Notes under the pieces: generated by a model
What the model saw: only the letters and a program-made list of their open reading frames with translations
Databases searched by the model: none
Told to the model about the DNA's origin: nothing
Part shown: piece after piece, positions 1 through 10,834 of the stretch
How positions within the stretch are numbered: the stretch's first letter is position 1
Layout of the letters: the number at the start of each line of letters is the position of its first letter
Made by a program: the position numbers and the translations under genes
Origin: Trichobilharzia szidati
Taxonomy: Eukaryota; Platyhelminthes; Trematoda; Strigeidida; Schistosomatidae
Length of the DNA stretch: 64,000 nt
Reading direction: 5' to 3'
NCBI GenBank assembly: GCA_944472155.2
Contig: OX235271.1
Span: forward strand, 26,978,977 to 27,042,976

Positions 1-384
1 GTAAGTTTCGCAGAATTACGTCTATGTTCAAGACTGACTTCCTCGAGTCTGGAGAACTATTAGTCCAGCTTTCCTTACCCTAAGATTGTATACTAAGACA
101 GCTGCAGTTCTTCAAACTAAACAGCATAGGACAAAAAATGAAATATACGTAAGAGTACTTTCACCTTTCACTTATGCATATATAATATCTCGTTATTGAT
201 AGAATTATGACTCATTGGCGTGAGTATTCAGTTTCAACCAAAGAGTTCCGGGTTCAAGATTCACTCTAACTAACAATACAAAACCTAGCAGCCTGGTATA
301 TTTTTAAGTGAAGGTACACAGAAAATTAGATGCTTCCAGGTTTGATGACGAATTGATTTCAGCTAGAGAACCACCAAAATCCAC
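1..384. other. No gene recognised; weak tRNA-like fragment
   Basis: I recognise no coding sequence here. Around 210-275 there is a weak B-box-like string (GGGTTCAAGATTC) that may be a decayed tRNA-derived SINE. Confidence 0.3.
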
Positions 385-945
385 GAAGTACTTACTGAAC
401 AGTCTTATCATCTTCGTTTGGGACTTTTTAACAGTATTAACCAATGACCCGACCGAGGATCAAACCCAGGTTCTTCAGATTATGAGGCGAGCTAGGTGGT
501 TGACGATTCAGCCAACAGGAAGGAACCCAATGGCTCATAAATTCAAAATTCTACCAATTCGCGCTATAAATAGCGCGACGCCCAGCCAATGTTGTCGTCC
601 AGTATTCGTCACCAAACTCAACTAAGAGGACCCCGCTGGTCACAGTTTCTCACTAGGACTTCAGGTAGATTTATCCTGTAGTCAGTCACCAGCAAGCATC
701 AGAACGATTCGTTGGAATTCGATAAATTTCATGACTGATCGCGAACTGACTTTAGTTAGAACTGTCAGAAGTTAGAAGTGATGGACCATTGGATTCCGGC
801 CAACCCGGTGGCTGAATGGTCAACGAGCTCGCCGTGTAACCTGAAGGTCATAGGTTCGATCCCAGGGTGTGTACTGCTAGAAGGTCCCAAACAAGGACGA
901 AACGGGGGTCAGTTAGTGATCAATGTTGAAAATCATCAAATCCCT
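385..945. repeat. Double-headed tRNA-Thr-like SINE with hammerhead-like core
   Basis: Two tRNA-like heads point away from each other. The minus-strand unit (about 385-560) has a decayed B box and, on its complement, the AGTCCCAAAC stem-loop of the family. The plus-strand unit (about 805-945) has the A-box-like GGCTGAATGG, the B-box GGTTCGATCCC, then a hammerhead-like stem II (GTCC 884-887, GGAC 895-898) followed by GAAAC (899-903). The CUGANGA part is damaged here. A spacer with the words GGTCACA, TTCTCACTAG and CAAGCATCAG lies between the heads and recurs in the copies near 10.1, 60.9 and 63.2 kb. The head resembles tRNA-Thr (CTTGTAA anticodon region, best seen at 63.4 kb). It is probably related to schistosome Sm-alpha; this name is inference. 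Confidence 0.6.
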
Positions 946-1417
946 GCAAAGCAACAATTGAAAATCCCAAAGTTTTCATAAATCTAGTACATCAAGTTAT
1001 TTAAAAGTTTTAATGAATACACATAAACTCACATTAAACAAACGAGCAACATTGGATGCATACGACTGTGGTACACACCTGATTATCTTTTCAAAAAATG
1101 ATGATTTTGACCAATCTTTCTTTGGGCAATACATCGGTGGTGATAATTCATTTTTAGAGAGTGATTTATAGAAACGAAGAATACTGTACACAAGATTCGT
1201 TGATCTAATTGCAGGCTAGATGAAAGGTTGAGTACGAGTATATACAGAAAGAAAAATCACAGTTATTCCTAATCAAGTATACAAAGTGGCAAATTAGCAC
1301 ATTGAAGAATGAAGCCAAAATTTACTGACAGTGTGAACAGGGCAGTATATTGAAGCTATAATAATCATCTGCAGTAGCAGTTACCTTAGGAGAGCATAAA
1401 GAAAGGAATACCTTCAA
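946..1417. other. Unassigned AT-rich DNA
   Basis: I see no gene, RNA or repeat family that I can support. The short open frames lack domain-like content. Confidence 0.4.
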
Positions 1418-1480
1418 GGGGATAAGCGGTTAGGATTCCTGGCTTTCACCCCCAGGCGGCCCAGGTTCGACTCCCAGCGC
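1418..1480 (+). pseudogene. tRNA-Glu(TTC)-like pseudogene or SINE head
   Basis: The D-arm and anticodon region (AGCGGTTAGGATTCCTGG), a CTTTCAC loop carrying the TTC anticodon, CCAGG, and the T arm (GGTTCGACTCCC) match the general pattern of a eukaryotic tRNA-Glu. The acceptor stem is missing on both sides. Two extra C residues sit in the anticodon loop, so it should not be a working tRNA. It lies directly upstream of a SINE whose head is also tRNA-Glu-like, so it may be a fused or older head of that element. Confidence 0.6.
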
Positions 1481-1489
1481 GAGAGCGCT

Positions 1490-1665
1490 TGTGCATCGGT
1501 AGCACAGCAGTTAGGATGCTTGCCGACTATGCGCATGGTCCGGGGTTCGATGCCCGGCCGACGCATACCTGATATCAATGGTCGACCTGCTAAATTTGGG
1601 CTACCGATATCATATGCTGAAAATTCCAAAGACGTATCGAAATACAGTGTGGAATAAAGCTATCA
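1490..1665 (+). repeat. tRNA-Glu-like SINE, tail type 2
   Basis: The head (about 1492-1565) has an A-box-like GGTAGCACAGCAGTTAGG and a B-box GGGGTTCGATGCCC. The ends can pair imperfectly as an acceptor stem (GCATCGG with CCGACGC). The tail reads ACCTGATATCAATGGTC, then TTTGGGCTACCGATATCAT, then GTGTGGAAT. The same head and tail recur at 54262-54450. The copies at 41.6 and 53.8 kb share the head but have a different tail. Confidence 0.65.
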
Positions 1666-2619
1666 TAAAAAAAATCGTTTCCAACAGTACTACTGCCGAA
1701 CATCTCATTTGATAAGGGGTCATAGGGTGAACACCATGAAATCCTTTAATATTATCAGTATAATTTAATTCTCCTCAAATTTTCCGAAGCAACTGCTTTC
1801 AAATGCTTGAAACTTGATTTATGGCTTCAGAAAGAAGTAATTATCAGCCCTTCCTTGTTCTGATAACTGGATACCTTTATTCTCCATTCTGTTGGATTAC
1901 GCAGTCTTTGGCTTTAACCTCATCCCTTTTGATATAGTGTGACCTTGTTTGTCTGTTGTTTCTATGATTTGAGTTGAACTCATTACAGTACTACTCAATC
2001 TCTTAGTTACTCATCACACTACTCACCTCTTGTCTTTATCAAATAGCCCTTTTGATACTGTATCCAAGTGTCAATTTTTTTGTTTTGAACTTGAACTTTC
2101 TGGGTAAAAAAAACTACAAAAATGTAATTTTCTGAGCGCTGTTTATTTCGTCTGGAGTCTCCTGTCAACTGACGATATGCAACATTTGCAAGTATGCTAA
2201 GATTGCTATGTACAGAAACTTAATAATTTCTTTAGGCTGTACACAGATGATGAGAAACCGACGAAATAAACAATCGTACCACCTAATTCTGCATAAACTG
2301 TTGTTTTTTGCTTTATTAAAATTCATCGCGGAGGGGAGGGGGGTGAGTGTGTGAAGTTTCTGAAAAAGAGCCTCCTCACACAATAGTTAGCCTTGTGTAA
2401 TTCACTTCTTTCAAAGTAGGTTAAATAACAATACGATATTAAATTAAGAACACATTTGGGTCAGTAAAGAATCTTTTTCTCGTTAATTCACTCCACACTT
2501 GTACGGTTGTTATACACAGTGTTCTAGAAGGTCGGGGAAATACCTATAAATTGTTAATTGTTATTATCTGTTGGCAATAAAACATACCAAACTACATATC
2601 AGGAAAAAATATATGTATA
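1666..2619. other. Unassigned AT-rich DNA
   Basis: No gene or repeat is recognised. A C-rich/G-rich patch near 2330-2345 is low complexity. Confidence 0.4.
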
Positions 2620-3726
2620 AATAAAAGACGGATTCAGCGAAGAAAATTTTCTTTATCGACGAAATCATCTTCAGAGGCTTTACAATCGTATTTATACTTA
2701 CAAAAATATATAGTGGTCTATTATTGAGTAATAGGGGTGGGTGACATAATTGATATAATTACTCAGAAGTGGCTTTACAAGTGAAAACTAAAAGTTGAAA
2801 ATTACGTGGTACTCAACGGCAAAAAGATAGAAATTTGATAAGGTTAAAATTGCTATCAAGTGAGAATAAAGGTATTTGAGCGTCAATTTAACAAGTGTGA
2901 AGAGGGTGTGAAAATATACAAAAGGAGCATATGAGAGTGATAATAGTGAATTAATTATTAAAGCAAAAGCTAACTAAAAGTGAAATTAGAATGAAAAGAA
3001 AAAATCAAAATATATTTTATTTACAAGGAACGATTAGTGAAGAGGTTAAGACCAAGGTAGAATAAGAGACTGGACAATCTTATTCTGTATACAGAGTTCA
3101 GGGTTGTATTGATGAATTGCCAGAGCCTCCACCAGAATCGTCTTTCAAGATCATCTACAAAGTGAAGCCAAATGGTACAAAGGGCGTCAGGTTTCGGCTT
3201 TTGTGCATGGCGGAGGCTCTAGCAATTCATCAATACAACCCTGAACTCTGTATACAGAAAAAGTTTGTCCAGTCTCTCATTCTACCTTGGTCTTAACCTC
3301 TTCACTAATCGTTCCTTGTAAATAAAAAAAAAATTTTTTTCTTTTTTCTTTTCATTCTAATTTCACTTTTAGTTAGCTTTTGCTTTAATAATTAATTCAC
3401 TATTATCACTCTCATATGCTCCTTTTGTATATTTTCACACCCTCTTCAAACTTGTTAAATTGACGCTCAAATACCTTTATTCTCACTTGATAGCAATTTT
3501 AACCTTATCAAATTTCTATCTTTTTGCCGTTGAGTACCACGTAATTTTCAACTTTTAATTTTCACTTGTAAAGCCACTTCTGAGTAATTATATCAATTAT
3601 GTCACCCACCCCTATTACTCAATAATAGACCACTATATATTTTTGTAAGTATAAATACGATTGTAAAGCCTCTGAAGATGATTTCGTCGATAAAGAAAAT
3701 TTTCTTCGCTGAATCCGTCTTTTATT
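2620..3726. mobile_element. Penelope-like element tail, fold-back copy
   Basis: Two arms of about 510 bp (2620-3131 and 3211-3726) are near-perfect inverted copies around a loop of about 80 bp. The right arm reads on the plus strand as the end of a PLE protein: YKVKPNG, then MAEALAIHQYNPELCIQKK, then LILPWS and a stop near 3298. The left arm encodes the same tail on the minus strand. Each arm continues outward into a PLE 3' region and ends with a conserved palindrome (AAGAAAATTTTCTT) next to CTGAAGATGATTTCG. It is therefore a pair of 5'-truncated PLE tails joined head to head, an arrangement common in Penelope elements. An RNA read across it would fold into a long hairpin. Confidence 0.8.
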
Positions 3727-6395
3727 TTCTTCATGACTCAATGGGTATTTTCGGTGATATGTATAAATTACAAAATCTGCAACAGCAGAAGATAAGAGGA
3801 TGGGTGACAGACATTTTTACTTAGGAAGAACATATCAGATTTACGCAGTTTTAACCACATTGCTGGTTGGTTGGGTCAGCGGACAACAAATCGTTCTGAT
3901 TGGTTGGCGATTGGCCCAAGGTTAGACAGTGTGACGAAAAGTTGTCCAAAGAGATTATTACGTGTTCACAACGTAAACTAGATCCAGATTTGAGGAATAA
4001 ACACTTCCACCTCTGCAGCGATTGACTTAAAGTGTTGATTTCAAATTTGGCCGCTTCCCATCAGTCGACATCTATCCACTATTCATAAACCTTGTCCGTA
4101 GCACACGCCACAAACTTATTGAAGTTGTTTTGTTTGATTTAATAACATTGAAAGATGAATATTTCTAAGACATGACTATCATTAAAAGCTGTAGGCGCTT
4201 GGAAACAAGAGTGTTGTTGATAATCGTAGCAGGTTGTGAGCCTTTAACAGTCTAAACAATGTCCTTAGGTCATACAGATCTATGATCTAAATTCCAATGA
4301 CCATGTAGCGGTAAATAATTCCCCAAAATTATTGACCACAGCAATCATCACTCAACATTGGATGCTGACCCTCACTGTTTAAGTCGACTTGTTTAGCTGA
4401 AGGCTTCCGGTCAAGCATCCCCGCTATTTGGTACTCCGTCGTGTCACGTGCGTGTACGATAACTAGCCAGCTAAGCATTCACTTCAACCCGCGATTTGGT
4501 CCCGAAATATATTACGTACTTTGGACAACCAAATCTGGTCTTTTGCTTTATCTTTGGTGCTCGAAGTGCGAACACTATAGTTGTTGGTATAAGATCTTGC
4601 GTTAGTATAATCCGTACAACTCGCGAACGTCGATACCTGCAACCTCTAAAACCAGTTGTTTTTCACCTTCTCACAAATTAACGACATAACTTAATTATCG
4701 TCTTCGGTTTTTAATGATTCTTTTGAATATTTTAAGACAGAATACTTTCACACAAAACTCTTCTAACCAATGACTGAAAATTGTTCTGAAGGAGAAAGTT
4801 TAGAAACTCTGATCTTCATTTAATCTCTCCTGGGGTATTTATTGACAGCTTGCATTATTATGAACTGACCAATTGCCTACTCAGTATTCAGTTAACCTCT
4901 GTTTTTAATCCGTATACACCGGCAATGTTTCTTGCTCTGTTATTTAGAGTTGTTAGTAATAATGCTTTAAATTTCATATACCCAATTCTCGTGATTAATT
5001 GGGACAAAGCAGCTGTAGTAACCAGTACATAGTAAGGATTGAGAGGAGGGTATCTCCTTGATTTTCTGAGCATATCTCTAATAGTGTCCGTATCAAAAGT
5101 GAGAAAGTGTTTGCCAATTAAATTCCGAGACCTCTGATTAACACAGGACATACAGTTGAAATCAATCAAGCCTTCAGAATAATCAACACGTGTAGAGAAA
5201 ACAGGAGTTACTTCATCTTGTAGAAGCCACTGCTATCAAATAATTTTAACCTAACCTACGTATACAGAAAGACAGTTGAATAAGCTTTTTTTGCACTGCT
5301 TTGTTAACCATGTCTCTCTTTTGACTGGTTTTTTGTCACGTCATAAAGTTTATTCAATCTTGGTTTTCACTCGTCAGTCAGAACTCAATAATAAACTTTC
5401 AATTTACTTCATTGTTTGTTTATTTGGTAATTTTACTTGTACTTACCATATCTTTTTACTTCCACCTTCTCCTCTCGAACTTCTCATCATATTATGCATA
5501 AACAAAGACTGATTGTTCAACTAGTAACTGCCTTGTATTTCCATCTCTTCTTTAAGTACTACGCTATGAATTATCAAGTGACCTTTGAGTTGAAATAAAT
5601 ACGGAAGTATGTTATATACTTTTATTTATAATAACTAAAGCCATTTTTAGGCTGTTAGCGACTGAAAGATGGCCATAATATTAAAACTGAGCTCTTTTTA
5701 CCCTGAAAATACGTACATTCTTGCTTTGTTCAAACTATGCTTTGAACCTGACACTCTGAATTGTGGTAGGATATCAGGGAAATTTATTTTTTGGAAGTAT
5801 ACTTTAAAGTTTACTTATCACTACAATGTAATTTATACAATCCACCTCAATGATTACGTTAAAAAACAAACGTACGTCTCACTCACTGTCAGTTTATACA
5901 CAACCATTTGAAATAGAGGTAGAAATTTTGTGGTAAAGAATGGCTTCAATGTGGAAGAACTAAGACAAAACCAACAGGGCAGATATAATCTCGAGAATTA
6001 TACTATCCAATACTAAACATGACTGGATACTTCGTGACTATTTTTCTTTACTGTTGACATCTTTCAAGAACAAACGAAGTCTTTGTCAGGGACCACTCAC
6101 TCAAGATTACCAACCCTGTTCTTTTAATGCACAACTGTCATAAGAAAAAGAAAAATACTCCTGAAATTATTCTGCAGCTGGATATACACCATCTACACTG
6201 ACCTGCAAGTCTTATTTTCCAACTGCCCACGTCCCTGAGTAGAAAAAATCTAACTTTTCGACTGCTTGGATTAAGCCAGCGCAACCTCAATGCTTATTAC
6301 TTTATCATAAGATTCCTACAAATTTATGGTTAAAAAATATTTTGAACCTGAATTTGTTAGTTTGAAAAACGACAAAAGAAGAAACAGAAACTCAC
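3727..6395. other. No exon identified; probable CPT2 intron or flank
   Basis: The exon at 6396-6635 ends in a splice donor, so this stretch should begin with an intron of that gene. I could not identify the next exon. Several short open frames occur (near 4496, 4890, 5276 and 5669), but none shows recognisable carnitine acyltransferase motifs. Confidence 0.35.
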
Positions 6396-6635
6396 ATCAT
6401 CATAGCCTTTACCCAATTCAGTATTCTTAAACAATAAAACAGGATTGTGAGTTAAAACCACTGGTCGACGGTCACATAAGTACATGCGAGACCATATATT
6501 TGCAATATAACTTGTGTTTGGATTGGATTTAGCAAAGTCCTCCAAAGATTTCTGTAACACAGGGCCCCTACTCTGAGAAAATTCAGAGACAACTTTTCTT
6601 GTGTACTGTAATTCTGAATCATTAAGAATTGCTTC
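6396..6635 (-). CDS. CPT2: Carnitine O-palmitoyltransferase 2-like, internal exon
   Basis: This is an 80-codon exon in phase 0 at both ends. The acceptor TTTACCTTATAG lies just above 6635, and the donor GTGAGT begins at 6395 on the minus strand. The peptide starts EAILNDSELQYTRK and contains NTSYIANIWSRMYL, PVVLTHNPVLLF and GYDD. These match the CPT2 pattern (HTSYISGPWFDMYL, then VVLNFNPF, then EYND) and not the CPT1 one, recalled from knowledge of the family. CPT2 is a mitochondrial inner-membrane enzyme that transfers long-chain acyl groups from carnitine back to CoA for beta-oxidation. The exon covers the N-terminal third of the choline/carnitine acyltransferase domain, before the catalytic His. 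I could not find flanking exons in the window. The gene is probably intact but widely split; a relic is less likely because both splice sites are clean. Confidence 0.82.
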
Positions 6636-8339
6636 CTATAAGGTAAAGAAAAACAATTACTAGTATTATTATTTTTGTTGTTTGCGAAAGTTAATATTTA
6701 TTCATTCATTTGAATATCACAAAATCTCATTACATTAACTGAGTGTAACATCCCAAAAACTCTCAATTCTTATCTAACTCTGGTCAAAGAGGTTGTTTTT
6801 TTACTGACGTTAAACCTTCTTTCAATTTCCGGTCATGTAAACACTTAGTGTTGAGCTTTTCGGACTAACTCTTGAGAGTGTTTAGCCAGAAAAGTGATAA
6901 GCTAGAAAGCAACGACAACACTTCATCAGTACCTGGTACAGACCCAAAAAGTAGGTATACGCTAAACTGTTCATAATCTTCAGGCATAGCAAGAAAGTTG
7001 ATAGAAAATTTCTTTGCTACTCGATAGGCATCGAAGTATATGCCTCAATATTTTACGATAACTTTAGTAGAAGACTATATCCTCAATTCTAAGGTGCTAA
7101 TATAATTAGATGTTATAACTTTCAAGTAATTCCAAAGCTCCAAACTTTGATCATTCTTTTCCCATTGGCTAAAATGTCCCTATGGATTATAACCAGTAAG
7201 AATAACCGTTAAAATTAGTATAACTAGTTCAAGAGTGTACTTTGTGGGAGTTAATGTTAGGACATTGGATTACTGCCGCAAGTGAATTGATTGACAAGTA
7301 CTTAAAACTCTAGGCAGTCAGTGAATTTTTCATGAACATATATAAGTGGGGGGAAACGGCCAAGATTCCGTTGAAAAGGTGGGATACACCCGGGAATAAC
7401 ATCAGTAAGGTAGGAAAGAGTGAATCAAAACCGTGGGATAAGTGTGAAAAAGTGGCAGATTAGTTCGTTGAAAATGTTGGAAAAGTTGGTAATTAATGAG
7501 TTGGGGAGAAGTGAATGAAGTAGCGCAATTGGAAAGACGTGGGAAACACACGGACAGTGTGGTTTAAATGTCGTATTTTAATCATGTTTTACCCACATCT
7601 CAGCCGATCAAATCTGCCTACTTTTCCCACATTTTACTCTTTTTCACCTTCGGAATTTAGAAACGTACAAACAGGACAGCAAAATCGCTACTAACTTCAA
7701 CCGCTGAAAGGGAAGATAGATACCTGTAAAATGGTGCATTCAATGAGCACTACATGTGTGAAGTTAAAATTTTTATTTAAGGACCATTATTCCTTAGTTA
7801 GACAAATATGGTTAAAAAGAGCTGAATAATAGGTACTGGCAATAGTATGAAGAAATGGGCGAATTCCGGCTATACAACATAACTGTTTCTATTCTGAATG
7901 AAATTTAACCAGCATTTAACAATTCTGACGATTATGCAACCACTATTTCACCATTATTGGACTAATATTTTCATATGATCCAACTAATATTGTGTCTAAA
8001 TGTAACAGATATTTTCTATTCGACCATTGCTTTCACATTTCAACCATTTCTCAAGCAATATTTTTCAATTTTGACCACTATTTAACCAATATTTGCTCAT
8101 TATATTACCATTATTAACATTTGCCTAAAACCTGCTGATTTTGTACGAAATTACCTTTCATGATATGCCAAACCCCTATAAAACGAACATTATCATAGAA
8201 ATTATATTTTATGTAAGAAGCAGATACGCTTGCAGTGAAAAAAGAATTTAAAAAATAGACTGTACAGAAAATTTACATCTAAACAACAACCTGCGATTTT
8301 ATATATCTCTCCAAAGATTTTTCGAGCTGCGGAACCTTT
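6636..8339. other. Probable CPT2 upstream intron; no exon seen
   Basis: No coding exon or known element is recognised. At 7370-7475 and 7600-7660 there is a weak imperfect inverted match around GTGGGA and GGCAGATT. At 7880-8110 the words AACCATTT and ACCAATATTT recur as a degenerate tandem pattern. Confidence 0.35.
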
Positions 8340-9950
8340 AAGCTAGGTAGGCTAGTTTGAAAGTAGTCTGTGGGAAGGCTGTAATTCCTTCTAAATACAA
8401 CACAGAATCTAGTTAATCTGTCGACACACTTGACCTTGAAAAGCATTACTCTCATAATTCCCTCGCTTTGAGGTCAAACTTAGTCTACGAGCTCGACGTG
8501 CTGAAACAAATACTTCAAACTCCATTAGATAAGGTGTGCTGAGAACAGTTGATGAATCCACGATAAAATTCCTCATTCGGACTAGTTCCATATTCGTTAG
8601 AGGCGAAATTCCCCACCGAGTCTTAGACGCTTGCTCCTTAACAGATGACAACAACAATTTGATTAGGTTTACTCATTTATGCAATTCGCAGGATTTTGGC
8701 ATATCTACAGAAACCAGCTGCGAACCACATGAGAAAACCTCTTAGTTGATCTACTGGTGATAGGATAGTAAAATTTCAGCGTTTCCGGTCTGTCTTCCTG
8801 TGTTGAATTTGAGTTGGTTATTAAGTACTGAGATCTACGGTGCTGTCTTATGTCAACAACAATAAATCTTGGCAAAGCTTTTAATAACTGGAGTTGTAAT
8901 CAGTGTTGATTTGGGGGGATGGAGTAATTATTTACTTTCAAATGAGATCAGGACGACTGAGTGGATTCCATGCTTTCGATCCTTTACCTTTAACTTTGCA
9001 TTCCAAGCACAGTGTACTCCTTCTTCCTCAGATGTAGTGGTTGCAACTAGTTCGTTTATCCTGGCTCACTTTAACCGGACTCGTCAGTATTCAGCTAAGT
9101 CTGAAACAGGAAACAACAATCCAGGATTTTCTATCATTCCAGTGTGGCTAGCATGCAATACTGTTTGACATGAGGGATTTCCAACTACTCATTTCAACCA
9201 AACGACAGTATGTGCAGCCCCTTCAGATTGTTAATTTCCCTTGTGGCATATCGACATTAGGGTCCTCGAAGGGTGATGGAAGCTTGTTAGACAATTTTAT
9301 TTTTAAATTAACCGCTACCTTTCCTAAAGTGAAGAATTCTGCAGTAAATTTGTTGTTTCTTACATTTTTATGCCCCACTTCATGGCAGTAACTCATGTAT
9401 TGATTTCAGCTGAGAGTCAAAGATGTCAATCTGAATTATGAGGAATCATGCTTTAGCGATAGTCGCAGAGTAGAGGCTTTCTAGCATCTATGTCAAGAAC
9501 AGAGACAACCTGCCTCTCGATCTCTCTCAATGTAGCAACGTAACTACAGTTCTTTTCGTGTTTGAACAAGTTCCTACCCTTATCTACATTCAAGCAGACT
9601 AGAACATAACCGTCACGACGTTAGGTGGAAGAATCTAAGGGTGCTGCCTGCTGATCATGTAGCAATTTTGAAAGGATCTTGGGGATTCAGCCAGACTGGC
9701 CTTGAGGCATGTATTAATTTTTGTATTAATAGCAGTATCCTCTCTTCTGTCAAGTGAACCTACCAATAAAGCAAAGAATCTGTTTGTCAAGTTGAACAGT
9801 TTTTCAGAGGCATATCTGTGATAACTGATAAATTCCATGCAAAATTTAGTTATATCCACGGTTCTACCCAAACAGCTTTTAATCCAAGTGTTGGCGTGCA
9901 GGGACTTTATCGGTTTCGGGATTTCATCTTTAGGTGACATAGGTCAGCGA
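8340..9950 (-). pseudogene. Unassigned decayed coding relic
   Basis: Several minus-strand frames without M-rich or low-complexity content follow each other, at about 8409-8657, 8869-9168 (broken by stops), 9420-9600 and 9635-9940, with the look of an old frameshifted protein-coding sequence. I recognise no domain. A retrotransposon gag/pol relic is one possibility. The frames could also be chance, since stop density is only mildly reduced. Confidence 0.25.
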
Positions 9951-9954
9951 ACAA

Positions 9955-10405
9955 CTGGATAACGTGGGAGTACTGGACAGCTGTTTCATCCTGGTTTGGG
10001 CCCTTCAGCAATCATTGAGGTTCAAACATAGGACCTTGATATTAGTGCAATGCCCACTAGCGACTGGCCCTATCCAAGAGGGTAGTCTTTCGGGATCTAG
10101 TGAGAAGTTGTGACCAGTGGGATACAGCAGGTTGAATCTGGGGCCGGCGATTGTGGCCAGTAGTCGCGCTGCATAGTGAATTGGCAGGAGTTGGGATTCA
10201 TAGGTTAATGGATCGGGTCCCAGGGGCTTAATGGTCTACGAGCCTGCCGTGTAACCGGAAGGCCCTGGGTTCGCACCCTGGTGGGCGCGTACTGGTGAAG
10301 AACCCTAAACTAGGACGCAACAGTTATCAAGTACTCCCAGGTTATAAAATAGTTCTGTAGCTGATGTCGGTGCATCAGTAAATCCTGTAAACTGCTTTAA
10401 TTAGT
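9955..10405. repeat. Double-headed tRNA-Thr-like SINE
   Basis: The minus-strand unit (about 9960-10060) reads, on its complement, GGTTTGAACC-like B box sequence, CCCAAACCAGGATGAAAC and CAGCTGTCCAGTACTCCC. The plus-strand unit (about 10210-10345) has GGCTTAATGG, GTAACCGGAAGGCCCTGG and a B box, then CTAAACTAGGACGCAAC. The hammerhead GAAAC has become GCAAC. The central spacer (CTAGTGAGAAGTTGTGACCA, 10099-10118) is the reverse complement of the spacer at 63.2 kb, so this copy lies in the opposite orientation. Confidence 0.6.
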
Positions 10406-10834
10406 GTAGTTAACACTTCAGAATATTATTATCAATGTAGTGACGATTAAAATTCCCACTAGAAATTCCTAATAGTGCTCTTAGGAAGATCTGTTTGGGA
10501 AGAATACTTCACCGAAAATAAATGACGGCTAACGCAGAATGTCTTCCATAAGACAATCGGTTTCGCAAGTTACACAGTCGTGGCCCCAAAATCTGCTCCA
10601 AAGAAACCCAAATCCACTGATACACCGCAAAACGCGATTGAGACTAATAGGACTGGAAAGAAAATATTATGTATTGAAACACAGCAGTGCATTGCACCAG
10701 ACACATGAAGCTTTAGGAGACATAATGGACAACTTGAGGAAAATAAAGTCCTCGGGCAGGTCCGAAATTCAGAAAGTTTCAGGATTATGCGTAAATGCAT
10801 CTAGTGGTACTAGAACTGCTCAGTCAATACACAT
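10406..10834. other. No gene recognised
   Basis: A short plus-strand open frame (10539-10838) carries a basic, proline- and serine-containing peptide with no motif I know. The stretch may be LINE-related sequence upstream of the neighbouring RTE copy. Confidence 0.25.

Noticed and set aside
778..981. Protein-coding frame
   Set aside because: It runs over the tRNA-like SINE head and hammerhead region, so it is not a gene.
1492..1565. A functional tRNA gene
   Set aside because: Stems are imperfect and the same head recurs with SINE tails, so it is a SINE head.
8340..9950. LTR retrotransposon with protease or integrase
   Set aside because: No LTRs, no DTG/DSG protease motif and no zinc-knuckle or integrase motif could be seen.
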